Below are positions 1 to 7,123 of a stretch of DNA of 15,339 bases, in pieces. The stretch lies in contig CAZRLO010000068.1 in assembly GCA_964600965.1 (NCBI GenBank), positions 1 to 15,339 of the forward strand, written 5' to 3'. Every line of letters starts with the position of its first letter. Position 1 is the first letter of the stretch. This DNA is from UBA5972 sp964600965 (GTDB lineage Bacteria > Pseudomonadota > Alphaproteobacteria > Rhodobacterales > Rhodobacteraceae). A model generated the notes under the pieces. The model did no database searches. It had not been told where the DNA came from and saw only the letters and a program-made list of their open reading frames with translations. The position numbers and the translations under genes were made by a program.

Positions 1-172
1 CGATGGTCGCGCGCAGATCGATCGCCTGACGCGCCAGCAGCGCCACGTTCCGACCGCCGGTCAGGGCCACCACGTCAAACGCCGCCGCCCCGCCGTGATG
101 TTTCAGCAGATCCACCGTGTTCCGCCCGACCGAGCCGGTTGCGCCAAAGACCGAGACGCGCCGCAGACTCAC
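1..172 (-). CDS. dxr: 1-deoxy-D-xylulose 5-phosphate reductoisomerase, N-terminal part
   Basis: The enzyme makes 2-C-methyl-D-erythritol 4-phosphate from DXP with NADPH, the committed step of the MEP isoprenoid pathway in the cytosol. Only the first 57 residues are present; the gene runs off the left edge of the window. The start is GTG at 172-170, inferred because it overlaps the cdsA stop codon (GTGA) and puts the nucleotide-binding motif GATGSVG at residues 10-16, where Dxr proteins carry it. The following segment, with VALTGGRNVALLARQA around residues 36-51, also fits the family. It is the fifth gene of the pyrH-frr-uppS-cdsA-dxr operon and is probably translated by coupling to cdsA. Catalytic and metal-binding residues lie outside the window, so the call rests on the N-terminal motif and the conserved gene order. 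Confidence 0.9.
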   Translation of the reverse strand, partial: MSLRRVSVFGATGSVGRNTVDLLKHHGGAAAFDVVALTGGRNVALLARQAIDLRATI

Positions 173-969
173 AGCGTGCCGCCCGTTGGCAATCCGATCC
201 ACGCGCCCGCCGCCAGCATGAACAATGATGCCGCGACCAGTGCATCGAACCGGTCCAGAAATCCGCCATGCCCGGGAATGAGGTTTGATGCATCCTTGAC
301 CCCCGCATGACGTTTGATCGCGCTTTCGGCGACATCCCCGGCCTGCGAGGCGATCGCCGCCAGAACGCTGAGAAGGATCATCGGCACGCCCGCCGTGGTC
401 GTGGCGGCAAAACCCAGCCCAATCAGCGCCGCCATCGCCCAGCCGCCCAACGTGCCGGACCACGTCTTCTTGGGGCTGATTCGCGGCAGGATTTTCGCCC
501 CGCCAAAGATGCGGCCAAAGAAATAACCGCCCATATCGGCGGCCATCACCACGAGGATCAGCCACAGGGTCCATGCGAACCCGGCACCGCTGCGCAGCCC
601 GAACAACCCGGCCACCGCGAACAGAACCGCGCTGCAATAGACCAGAAACAAACCGCGGTCGCGCGGCAGGACCACCAGCCCGATCACCGGGGCCAGCATC
701 AGCCCCGCCTGAGCCAGCGGGCCGCTGTCAAATCCGATGCGAAAAACCGCCACCCCGCCGATGACCGCGATGGTTGCGTGTTTCAGAACCGGCGCATCGC
801 CGTCCAGCATCCGCAGCAATTCCCAGACCATCAGCCCGGCGACCAGCGTCAGCAGCAGCAAAAACACCAGCCCCCCGGCCACGACCCCGCCAACACCCGC
901 CGTCACCAGCACCAGTGCCGAAAGGATGCGCAGCCGCAGATCGGCAAAGGAACCGGACGCCGCGTTCAT
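169..969 (-). CDS. cdsA: Phosphatidate cytidylyltransferase (CDP-diacylglycerol synthase)
   Basis: An integral membrane enzyme that condenses phosphatidic acid with CTP to give CDP-diacylglycerol, the precursor of all the cell's phospholipids. The predicted protein has 266 residues and is mostly hydrophobic, with several membrane segments (for example about 15-50, 64-80, 86-101, 107-125, 131-147, 174-207). The CDP-diglyceride synthetase signature runs from about 208 to 244, beginning SQAGDVAESAIKR and ending PGHGGFLDRFDAL, and ISPKKTWSG (164-172) is the other conserved motif. The ATG at 969 is chosen because it overlaps the uppS stop (ATGA) and gives a normal N-terminus; the reading frame stays open upstream, but that part reads as a shadow of uppS. 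The 3' end overlaps the dxr start by 4 nt. All hallmark residues are present. Confidence 0.95.
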   Translation of the reverse strand: MNAASGSFADLRLRILSALVLVTAGVGGVVAGGLVFLLLLTLVAGLMVWELLRMLDGDAPVLKHATIAVIGGVAVFRIGFDSGPLAQAGLMLAPVIGLVVLPRDRGLFLVYCSAVLFAVAGLFGLRSGAGFAWTLWLILVVMAADMGGYFFGRIFGGAKILPRISPKKTWSGTLGGWAMAALIGLGFAATTTAGVPMILLSVLAAIASQAGDVAESAIKRHAGVKDASNLIPGHGGFLDRFDALVAASLFMLAAGAWIGLPTGGTL

Positions 970-1685
970 CCTGTAACGGCACCGAACCGGCGGTCGCGGC
1001 CGGTAAAGCCCTGTACGATCGCCGCAAATTCCGCCGCCGAAAAGTCGGGCCAGAGGGTCGGCACGAACTCGTATTCGGCATAGGCCGACTGCCAAAGCAG
1101 ATAATTCGATATCCGCCGCTCGCCTGAGGTGCGGATCACCAGCTCGGGGTCCGGCAGATAGCGGGTGTCGAGGTAGAACCCGATGCTCTGCTCGGTCACG
1201 TCCATCGGGGCGACGCGGCCCTCGCTGACGTCTTCGGCCAGGGTCTTGACCGCGCGGGTCAGTTCGTCACGGCCGCCGTAATTCAGGGCGATCGTCAGGT
1301 TGAGGTGATCGTTCTTTGCGGTTTTTTCCTCGAGCTGGGCCATCAGGTCGATCAGCTTGCGATCCAGTTGCCGCCGGTCACCGATAAAGCGGACACGCAC
1401 GCCGCTTGCGTCCAGCTTGTTGGCCTCTTTCCGGATAACCCGGCGAAACAGTGACCTCAGGCCCGCCACCTCGGCCTCGGCGCGTTTCCAGTTTTCGGTC
1501 GAAAACGCGTACAGCGTCAGGTATTTCACCCCGATATCGGGGCAGATATTGACGATTTCACGCACCCGTTCGGCCCCGCGCCGGTGCCCGACCAGGCGTG
1601 GCAGTCCCTGCCGCGTGGCCCAGCGGCCATTGCCGTCCATGATCACCGCGACGTGGCGCACGCGGCGTTCGTTTTCGCTGTTCAC
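966..1685 (-). CDS. uppS: Isoprenyl transferase (undecaprenyl diphosphate synthase)
   Basis: A cytosolic cis-prenyltransferase that extends farnesyl diphosphate with isopentenyl diphosphate to C55 undecaprenyl diphosphate, the lipid carrier for peptidoglycan and other surface glycans. The protein has 239 residues, close to the family norm. The first conserved region HVAVIMDGNGRWA (11-23) contains the catalytic Asp17; FSTENW is at 61-66; and RTSGERRIS (185-193) followed by NYLLWQSAYAE forms the diphosphate-binding and dimer region. It is the third gene of the operon, 34 nt downstream of frr, and overlaps cdsA by 4 nt. Together with dxr and cdsA it ties isoprenoid and envelope lipid synthesis into one transcript. 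The product chain length cannot be read from sequence alone, but this operon position is typical of the essential UppS. Confidence 0.95.
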   Translation of the reverse strand: MNSENERRVRHVAVIMDGNGRWATRQGLPRLVGHRRGAERVREIVNICPDIGVKYLTLYAFSTENWKRAEAEVAGLRSLFRRVIRKEANKLDASGVRVRFIGDRRQLDRKLIDLMAQLEEKTAKNDHLNLTIALNYGGRDELTRAVKTLAEDVSEGRVAPMDVTEQSIGFYLDTRYLPDPELVIRTSGERRISNYLLWQSAYAEYEFVPTLWPDFSAAEFAAIVQGFTGRDRRFGAVTG

Positions 1686-1719
1686 CGTACTTTTCCTGTC
1701 CGATCAGCGGCCCGGTGGC

Positions 1720-2286
1720 TCAGACCTGCATGATCTCTTCCTGCTTGTGCTCCAGGGCCGCATCGACTTCGGCAATCACCTTGTCGGTCAGGTCCTGAAT
1801 TTCGTCGTGCCAGATTTTCTGGTCGTCCTCGCTCATATTCGCGTCCTTGGCCTTCTTGATCTGGTCCATCCCGTCGCGGCGCACGTTGCGGATGGCAACG
1901 CGCGCGTTTTCGGCATATTGCCCGGCGACGCGGCCCAGTTCGCGGCGGCGCTCCTCGTTCAGTTCGGGGATCGGCAGGCGCAGTAGCGTGCCCTCCATCA
2001 CCGGGTTCAGCCCAAGCCCGGAATTCCGGATCGCCTTGTCGACCGCGTTGACCAGGCTTTTATCCCAGACATTCACCGTGACCATGCGCGGTTCGGGAAC
2101 ATTCACGGTGCCGCATTGATTGAGCGGCATCGACGACCCGTAGGCATCCACCATCACCGGGTCCAGCATCGAGGCCGAGGCGCGGCCCGTGCGCAGGCTC
2201 GCAAACTCGGATTTCAGGGCGTGCATCGCGCCCTCCATCCGGCGTTCAAGGCCGTCAAAGTCAATTTCAAGGTCGTCGTCAGACAT
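1720..2286 (-). CDS. frr: Ribosome recycling factor
   Basis: A cytosolic tRNA-mimicking protein that, with EF-G, splits the post-termination ribosome. The 188 residues match the usual length of about 185. The opening LERRMEGAMHALKSEFASLR helix followed by TGRAS (about 33-37) is the typical start of the three-helix domain I. The LPIPELNEERRRELGRVA stretch near the middle is the conserved second part of that domain, and the C-terminal helix is rich in Lys and Glu. It lies 37 nt downstream of pyrH and 34 nt upstream of uppS, the near-universal pyrH-frr pair. Nothing is missing or unusual. Confidence 0.96.
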   Translation of the reverse strand: MSDDDLEIDFDGLERRMEGAMHALKSEFASLRTGRASASMLDPVMVDAYGSSMPLNQCGTVNVPEPRMVTVNVWDKSLVNAVDKAIRNSGLGLNPVMEGTLLRLPIPELNEERRRELGRVAGQYAENARVAIRNVRRDGMDQIKKAKDANMSEDDQKIWHDEIQDLTDKVIAEVDAALEHKQEEIMQV

Positions 2287-2323
2287 GGCACGCGCCCCGC
2301 TGGTTCTGGTCCCTTATCGGCGA

Positions 2324-3058
2324 TCAGGCCACGATTGTATAGGTGCCTTCGCCTTTCAGGATGCCGGCGAAACCACCGGGTTCATCCAGCGAAAACACCA
2401 CGATCGGCAGATTGTTGTCCCGCGCCAGCGCGATGGCCGAGGCATCCATCACCTTCAGGTTTTTTTGCAAAACCTCGTCATAACTGACCTTCGCATAGCG
2501 GACGGCATCCGGGTTGGTCTTGGGGTCCTTGTCGTAGATTCCATCGACCTGCGTGCCCTTGAAAATCGCCTGACAGCTCATCTCGTTGGCGCGAAGGGTG
2601 GCGGCGGTATCGGTGGTGAAATAGGGGTTGCCGGTCCCGGCGGCAAAGACGCAGACCCGACCCTTTTCCAGATGTCGCACCGCGCGGCGACGGATATAGG
2701 GTTCGCAGACCTGATCCATCGGAATGGCCGAGATGACGCGCGTGAAGATGCCCAGTGATTCCAGCGCCCCCTGCATCGCCAGCGCGTTCATCACCGTCGC
2801 CAGCATGCCCATGTAGTCGGCGGTGGTGCGTTCCATCCCCTGCGCGCTGCCTTGCAGCCCGCGAAAGATGTTGCCGCCGCCAATGACCATGCAAATCTCG
2901 ACATTCATGGCGTGGACCTTGGCCACCTCGGCGGCGATGCGTTCGACCGTCGGCGGGTGCAGCCCGTAGCCCAGATCGCCCATCAGCGCCTCGCCCGAGA
3001 TTTTCAGCAGAACCCGGTCATAGCCGGTGCCGTTCGCGGTCTCTGCATTTTGGCTCAT
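2324..3058 (-). CDS. pyrH: UMP kinase
   Basis: A cytosolic hexameric kinase that phosphorylates UMP to UDP with ATP, the entry to pyrimidine nucleotide pools. The 244-residue protein shows the amino-acid-kinase fold motifs LLKISGEAL (17-25, with Lys19), IGGGNIFRG (59-67), GTGNPYFTTDTAA (141-153) and KGTQVDGIYDKDPK (167-180). The ATG at 3058 is preferred over an in-frame TTG at 3079 because a strong Shine-Dalgarno (GGAGG, 3066-3070) sits 7 nt before it. It is the first gene of the five-gene operon seen here and is read divergently from miaA; the 147-nt space between them holds a promoter with a perfect -35 box. Confidence 0.96.
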   Translation of the reverse strand: MSQNAETANGTGYDRVLLKISGEALMGDLGYGLHPPTVERIAAEVAKVHAMNVEICMVIGGGNIFRGLQGSAQGMERTTADYMGMLATVMNALAMQGALESLGIFTRVISAIPMDQVCEPYIRRRAVRHLEKGRVCVFAAGTGNPYFTTDTAATLRANEMSCQAIFKGTQVDGIYDKDPKTNPDAVRYAKVSYDEVLQKNLKVMDASAIALARDNNLPIVVFSLDEPGGFAGILKGEGTYTIVA

Positions 3059-3065
3059 CGGCGGG

Positions 3066-3070
3066 CCTCC
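3066..3070 (-). promoter_or_regulatory. Shine-Dalgarno of pyrH (decides the start)
   Basis: GGAGG on the minus strand, with 7 nt between it and the ATG at 3058. It lies between the alternative in-frame TTG (3079) and the ATG, so it supports the ATG as the true start. Confidence 0.75.
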
Positions 3071-3101
3071 GGGGATCAATCTGGCATTCGCGGCACTAAA
3101 T

Positions 3102-3131
3102 GTCGTAAAACCGGGCCGGGTTCAATGTCAA
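3102..3131 (-). promoter_or_regulatory. Probable sigma-70 promoter of the pyrH-frr-uppS-cdsA-dxr operon
   Basis: On the minus strand the -35 element is a perfect TTGACA (3126-3131). The -10 is weaker: TACGAC at 3102-3107 with an 18-nt spacer, or TTTACG at 3104-3109 with a 16-nt spacer. It lies about 45-70 nt upstream of the pyrH ATG, in the divergent pyrH/miaA spacer and in a locally less GC-rich stretch. The -35 match is seen directly; activity is inferred. No comparably clear promoter was found for miaA in the same spacer. Confidence 0.55.
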
Positions 3132-3205
3132 AGGCCGCACGGGGTGACATTTGCGTCTCGTCCGGCGGGATTTGGCCGCAGGCGCGGGACGTAAACGGGG
3201 GACGG

Positions 3206-4102
3206 ATGATCGCATCGCTGAACATTGATCCGGGCAGACCGGTCCTGATCGCCGGGCCGACCGCGTCGGGCAAATCGGCGCTCGCGCTGGCCATTGCCGA
3301 AAAGTGGGACGGCATCGTGATCAATGCCGATGCCTTGCAGGTTTACGATTGCTGGCAGGTGTTGACCGCCCGCCCGGACCCCGGCGAACTGGCGCGCGCG
3401 CCGCATGCGCTCTATGGACATGTCGGGCGCCAGCGGGCCTATTCCGTGGGCGCGTGGCTGCGCGATGTCGCGCGCGTTCTGGCGGATAACGGTCAAAAAC
3501 TTCCGATCGTGGTTGGGGGCACGGGTCTCTATATATCGGCTATTGTCAACGGGTTGAGCGATATTCCTGAGATACCGGTTGAAGTGCGCGAAACTGCGGA
3601 ACATTTGCGGAACAAACACGGATTTCAGCATCTTTTGAAAGCGTTGGCCGCCAATGATCCCGCAACAGCGGCCCGCATCGACACCCAGAACCCGGTGCGG
3701 GTCCAGCGCGCATGGGAAGTGTGGCGCGCAACCGGCCACGGGCTTGCCCATTGGCAAGAAGTCAGACCGGTGCCGCTGCTGGCACGGGCGGACTGCAACG
3801 CTTTCCTGATCGACGCGCCGAAAGAGTGGCTGAACCCGCGGATCGCGCGGCGGTTCCGCGAGATGCTGGAAAACGGCGCGCTGGCGGAATGCGAGGCCGC
3901 AAGGGAAAACTGGAATCCGGCCCTGCCCTCGTCGCGGGCCATCGGTGCGCGCGAATTGATGGCATATCTTGACGGCGACCGTGATCTGGCGACCGCCATT
4001 TCCGACGCCGAGATCGCGACGCGTCAATACGCCAAACGTCAGCGAAGCTGGTTCCGCGCCCGCATGACGGACTGGACCCGCGTGCCGCCGCCCGCGGAAT
4101 GA
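3206..4102 (+). CDS. miaA: tRNA dimethylallyltransferase
   Basis: A cytosolic enzyme that transfers the dimethylallyl group from DMAPP to N6 of adenosine 37 in tRNAs reading UNN codons. The protein has 298 residues. It shows the P-loop GPTASGKS (17-24), the NADALQVY segment (40-47) where Asp42 corresponds to the catalytic Asp, VVGGTGLYISAIVNGL (102-117), the RAIGARELMAYL motif (244-255), and the basic tRNA-contacting RQYAKRQRSWFR near the C-terminus (273-284). The frame is open upstream to 2852, but that part is antisense to pyrH; the ATG at 3206 puts the P-loop at the usual position and follows a purine-rich GGGGGA. It is divergent from pyrH. Its DMAPP substrate comes from the MEP pathway that dxr serves, though this may be coincidence of placement. 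Confidence 0.95.
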   Translation: MIASLNIDPGRPVLIAGPTASGKSALALAIAEKWDGIVINADALQVYDCWQVLTARPDPGELARAPHALYGHVGRQRAYSVGAWLRDVARVLADNGQKLPIVVGGTGLYISAIVNGLSDIPEIPVEVRETAEHLRNKHGFQHLLKALAANDPATAARIDTQNPVRVQRAWEVWRATGHGLAHWQEVRPVPLLARADCNAFLIDAPKEWLNPRIARRFREMLENGALAECEAARENWNPALPSSRAIGARELMAYLDGDRDLATAISDAEIATRQYAKRQRSWFRARMTDWTRVPPPAE

Positions 4103-4132
4103 ATGGCGGAACTCACAGCACATTTCCGATAT

Positions 4133-4144
4133 TTGCCATTGCCA
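4133..4144 (+). repeat. Tandem TTGCCA repeat in the miaA/AraC gene spacer
   Basis: Two adjacent copies of TTGCCA (4133-4138 and 4139-4144), flanked so that ATTTG and CAAAT form a short inverted repeat (4131-4147). Each copy differs from the -35 consensus TTGACA by one base, but no convincing -10 follows at the right distance. It could be part of a promoter or an operator for the AraC-type gene, whose likely start is at 4216. The stretch is visibly less GC-rich than the flanking genes. Confidence 0.25.
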
Positions 4145-4215
4145 AATCGCCTGACCGCCGGCAATTCTGGCACAAACCCGACATCGGCTCGGGATATCCA
4201 CAGAAACCGCTGCCA

Positions 4216-5082
4216 ATGTTGCCTGATCCCCCGAATTTCGCGCCCGAACCCGGCATCAGGATCGCCACGTTGCCCAGCCTCGCCGCCCAGGGGCGCTGGC
4301 GGCTTGACGGTCTGCGGGCGCAGGGCAGTCACGGCTATTTCTGGATCACGCGCGGGCAGGCCCAGATCACGGTGCGCAGCCACACCCGGGGTGCGGGCAC
4401 CAACGTGCTGATCTATGTGCCGTCAGGGCATGTTCACGGCGTCGCGCTGGGCAAGAACATTCAGGGCTATGCCGTCTGGATGCACCAGGACCTGCCGGTC
4501 CCCGCGCCCGACCACACGGTCATGATCAAGGCGGCCAGCATTTTCGAGCAGGGCCAGATCACCAGCTATTTCGAGGCCATCGCCCAGGAAGACCTGTCGC
4601 GTGGCCCGGGCACCGATCATGCGACCGAAAGCTGGATGACGCTGCTGAACGTCTGGATCGACCGCCATCAATCGCGCAACGACTGGCAAAACGGCGCGCT
4701 CGACACCGGCGGCACCCGGCTGGTGAACCGGTTTCTGGAACGGTTGGAGCGCGATTTCGCCCGTGGTGTCGCGGTGGCGGATCTGGCGGCCACGCTGGGG
4801 GTCACGCCAACGCATCTGAGCCGGGTCTGCCGCGACTATCTGGGCAAGCCCGCTTCGGGGTTGCTGCACGACCGGATCATCCTTCAGGCCAAGCTGAACC
4901 TGTTGCTGGAGCATTCCAGTATCACGGATATCGCCGCGGGCCTCGGCATTGCGACGCCGGCCTATTTTTCCCGCCTGTTCAAACAACAGACGGGCCGCAC
5001 GCCGGGGCAGTTCCGCACCGATGCAAGGGCCGGAAAAATTCCCAATCCCCCTGCAAAACCCCGGCGCGTCAAGCCATCGTGA
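4216..5082 (+). CDS. AraC-family transcriptional regulator
   Basis: A DNA-binding regulator with an N-terminal cupin-like sensing domain and a C-terminal AraC/XylS domain. With the ATG at 4216 the protein has 288 residues. The cupin part (about 38-85) includes YFWITRGQAQITV and the PSGHVHGV turn. The double helix-turn-helix covers about 168-268: HTH 1 around VAVADLAATLGVTPTHLSRV (186-205), HTH 2 around ITDIAAGLGIATPAYFSRLF (236-255), closing with TGRTPGQFR. A longer start exists at 4099, overlapping the miaA stop (ATGA), which would add 39 residues. I prefer 4216 because the extra stretch is less GC-rich and does not read like a cupin N-terminus, but no clear ribosome binding site decides it. 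The ligand and targets are unknown; the solute-binding protein gene just downstream is the obvious candidate target. Confidence 0.85.
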   Translation: MLPDPPNFAPEPGIRIATLPSLAAQGRWRLDGLRAQGSHGYFWITRGQAQITVRSHTRGAGTNVLIYVPSGHVHGVALGKNIQGYAVWMHQDLPVPAPDHTVMIKAASIFEQGQITSYFEAIAQEDLSRGPGTDHATESWMTLLNVWIDRHQSRNDWQNGALDTGGTRLVNRFLERLERDFARGVAVADLAATLGVTPTHLSRVCRDYLGKPASGLLHDRIILQAKLNLLLEHSSITDIAAGLGIATPAYFSRLFKQQTGRTPGQFRTDARAGKIPNPPAKPRRVKPS

Positions 5083-5083
5083 C

Positions 5084-5114
5084 CACGGCGTGCCCCGCAA
5101 ACCGCAACGCCGTG
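5084..5114. repeat. Inverted repeat just after the AraC-type gene
   Basis: Perfect 8-bp arms CACGGCGT (5084-5091) and ACGCCGTG (5107-5114) around a 15-nt loop, starting 1 nt after the regulator's stop codon. A TTT follows a few bases later, but there is no real T-run. It may be a weak terminator or attenuating hairpin for the regulator, or an operator for the downstream gene. Confidence 0.35.
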
Positions 5115-5220
5115 CACGCCTTTCCCGACCATCTTGCGATCACACCCTGTCAATTTGTCGGGCGGGATCTTGCGCGACCCGCTGCAAGCAGGGTATCCGA
5201 TCTGAAAGACGGAGCGCACG

Positions 5221-6891
5221 ATGGCCCAAAAATCCCTTACCGGAAAACCACTGCATCCCGCGGTTTCGATGTACGCCGGCGAATGCCGCTCGGGTCTGCT
5301 TGACCGACGTGAATTTCTGGCGCGTGCCACGGCCCTGGGGGCAACGACCGCCGCAGCCTATGGCCTGATCGGCGCGGCGGTTCCCGACGCGGCGCACGCC
5401 GGGGCCCGACGGGGCGGCACGCTAAGAATGCAGACTGAAGTCCGGGCGCTGAGCGATCCGCGCAGCTTTGCCTGGGCCGAGGCCGCCGTCTTTACCGCGG
5501 GCTGGCTGGAATATCTGGTGGAATACAACAGCGACGGCTCGTTCGAACCGATGCTGCTGGCAGGATGGGACATCAACGACGACGCCACGCAATTTGTCCT
5601 GCATGTCCGCAAGGGCGTGAAATGGAACAATGGCGACGATTTCACCGCGCAGGACGTTGCCCGAAACATCGAGGGCTGGTGCGACAAGTCCGTGAAGGGC
5701 AATTCCATGGCCGGGCGCATGTCGACCCTGATCGATGGGCAAACCGGCAAGGCGATCGACGGTGCCATTGTCGTCACGGACGCCCATACCGTGACCCTGA
5801 ACCTGCCATTTCCGGATATCACCATCATTCCGGGCCTGGCGGATTATCCCGGTGCCATCGTCCATGCCAGCCTTGATCCCGACGACATGATCGGCACCGC
5901 GGTCGGTACCGGCGCCTATATGCCCGAAAGTTTCGAGGTCGGTGTCAGGGGCGTGCTCGTGCGCAACCCGTCTCACGACTGGTGGGGCTATGCCGCCGGC
6001 AAGGGTGCCTATATCGACCGGTTCGAATTCATCGATTACGGCACCGATCCGGCCGCGTTCGTTGCCGCCTTTGAGGCGGACGAGATCGACATGAACTGGG
6101 AAACCGTTGGCGAGTTCGTGAACATGCAGACCAACCTTGGCCTGACGCAATCCGATGTGGTTTCAGGCTCGACCATCGTGATCCGGCCCAATGCCGCGGC
6201 CGAGGTCGATGGCGTGAAGCCCTATGCCGACGTTCGTGTCCGCAAAGCGCTGGCCATGGCCGTTGACAACGCCATCTGCCTGGAGCTTGGCGTCTCGGGT
6301 CGCGGCATTCCGGCGGACAACCAGCATGTCGGCCCGATCCACCCGGAATACGATCCGGGCATCGGCCGCATTGCCTATGATCCCGCCGCGGCCAAGGCGA
6401 TGATGGCGGATGCCGGCATGAGCGATTTTGAGCACGAGTTGATCTCGATCGACGATAGCTGGCGGCGCGACACTACCGATGCGGTCTGGGCGCAGTTGCG
6501 CGATGCCGGCATCAAGGCCAAACGGACCATCCTTCCCGGTTCGATCTTCTGGGACGACTGGGCAAAATACCCGTTCAGTTCGACCAATTGGAATCACCGC
6601 CCGCTGGGTACGCAGGTTCTGGGTCTGGCCTATCGGTCGGGCGAGGCGTGGAACGAAACCGGTTTTGCCAACGCGGAATTCGATGCGACGCTGGCCCGGG
6701 CCAATTCGATCACCGATGCCGATGCGCGCCGCGAGGTGATGGCCAGGCTGCAAGAAATCATGGTCGACGAGGGTGTGACGATCCAGCCTTACTGGCGTAC
6801 GATCACCCGTCACCACAAACCGGGGCTTGTCGGTGTCGACATGCACATTGCGTTTCTGCCGCAAATCTACAAATGGGGCTGGGCCGCCTGA
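5221..6891 (+). CDS. Tat-exported ABC transporter substrate-binding protein, family 5 (SBP_bac_5)
   Basis: A periplasmic solute-binding protein of the peptide/nickel/opine class, 556 residues, which captures a solute and hands it to an ABC permease. A twin-arginine signal is visible: LDRREFLARATALGA (27-41, RR at 29-30), a small-residue hydrophobic stretch to about 55, and a likely cleavage after AHA (60) before GARRGGTLR. The family hallmark near 111-150 reads MLLAGWDINDD, then VLHVRKGVKWNNGDDFTA. The C-terminal part has the usual conserved lobe-closing segments. The start is set by GGAG at 5211-5214, 6 nt before the ATG. No permease or ATPase genes are next to it: upstream is an AraC-type regulator, downstream a convergent PaaG-like gene. 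The substrate cannot be told; family-5 proteins bind di- and oligopeptides, nickel, opines and sugars. Confidence 0.9.
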   Translation: MAQKSLTGKPLHPAVSMYAGECRSGLLDRREFLARATALGATTAAAYGLIGAAVPDAAHAGARRGGTLRMQTEVRALSDPRSFAWAEAAVFTAGWLEYLVEYNSDGSFEPMLLAGWDINDDATQFVLHVRKGVKWNNGDDFTAQDVARNIEGWCDKSVKGNSMAGRMSTLIDGQTGKAIDGAIVVTDAHTVTLNLPFPDITIIPGLADYPGAIVHASLDPDDMIGTAVGTGAYMPESFEVGVRGVLVRNPSHDWWGYAAGKGAYIDRFEFIDYGTDPAAFVAAFEADEIDMNWETVGEFVNMQTNLGLTQSDVVSGSTIVIRPNAAAEVDGVKPYADVRVRKALAMAVDNAICLELGVSGRGIPADNQHVGPIHPEYDPGIGRIAYDPAAAKAMMADAGMSDFEHELISIDDSWRRDTTDAVWAQLRDAGIKAKRTILPGSIFWDDWAKYPFSSTNWNHRPLGTQVLGLAYRSGEAWNETGFANAEFDATLARANSITDADARREVMARLQEIMVDEGVTIQPYWRTITRHHKPGLVGVDMHIAFLPQIYKWGWAA

Positions 6892-6982
6892 TCCGTCAAA
6901 ATCCGGCGACGGTTCACCTCACCACGGCCCGTGATTTCGCGGCGCTGTCGGCGTCTGTGAAAAGATCCGCCGGGACGACCAA

Positions 6983-7002
6983 ACCGTTCAACAACGAACG
7001 GT
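6983..7002. terminator. Possible hairpin terminator between convergent genes
   Basis: Perfect 7-bp inverted repeat ACCGTTC (6983-6989) / GAACGGT (6996-7002) with a 6-nt loop, lying in the 232-nt convergent space between the solute-binding protein gene (ends 6891) and the PaaG-like gene (ends 7124). There is no T-run on either side, so it is not a classic intrinsic terminator; position is the main argument. No gene is seen in the rest of this spacer. Confidence 0.3.
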
Positions 7003-7123
7003 CCGTCCTTGGGGCCGTTGGTACCAGATGATCCGGGTCGCGGTCGTCAAACGGACCGGCCGGGGCCCGGTGGGTCGATCACCCGGGGTTGGATGCGCCA
7101 AAAACGCCGGGCGGGTGCCGCGC

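Noticed and set aside
2852..3205. Upstream extension of the miaA reading frame
   Set aside because: It runs antisense through the pyrH coding region and the spacer; the P-loop position and a purine-rich ribosome site put the start at 3206.
7069..7092. GC-rich imperfect hairpin (CCCGGTG ... CACCCGGG) after the PaaG-like gene
   Set aside because: The stem needs a bulge and no T-run follows, so I do not call it a terminator.
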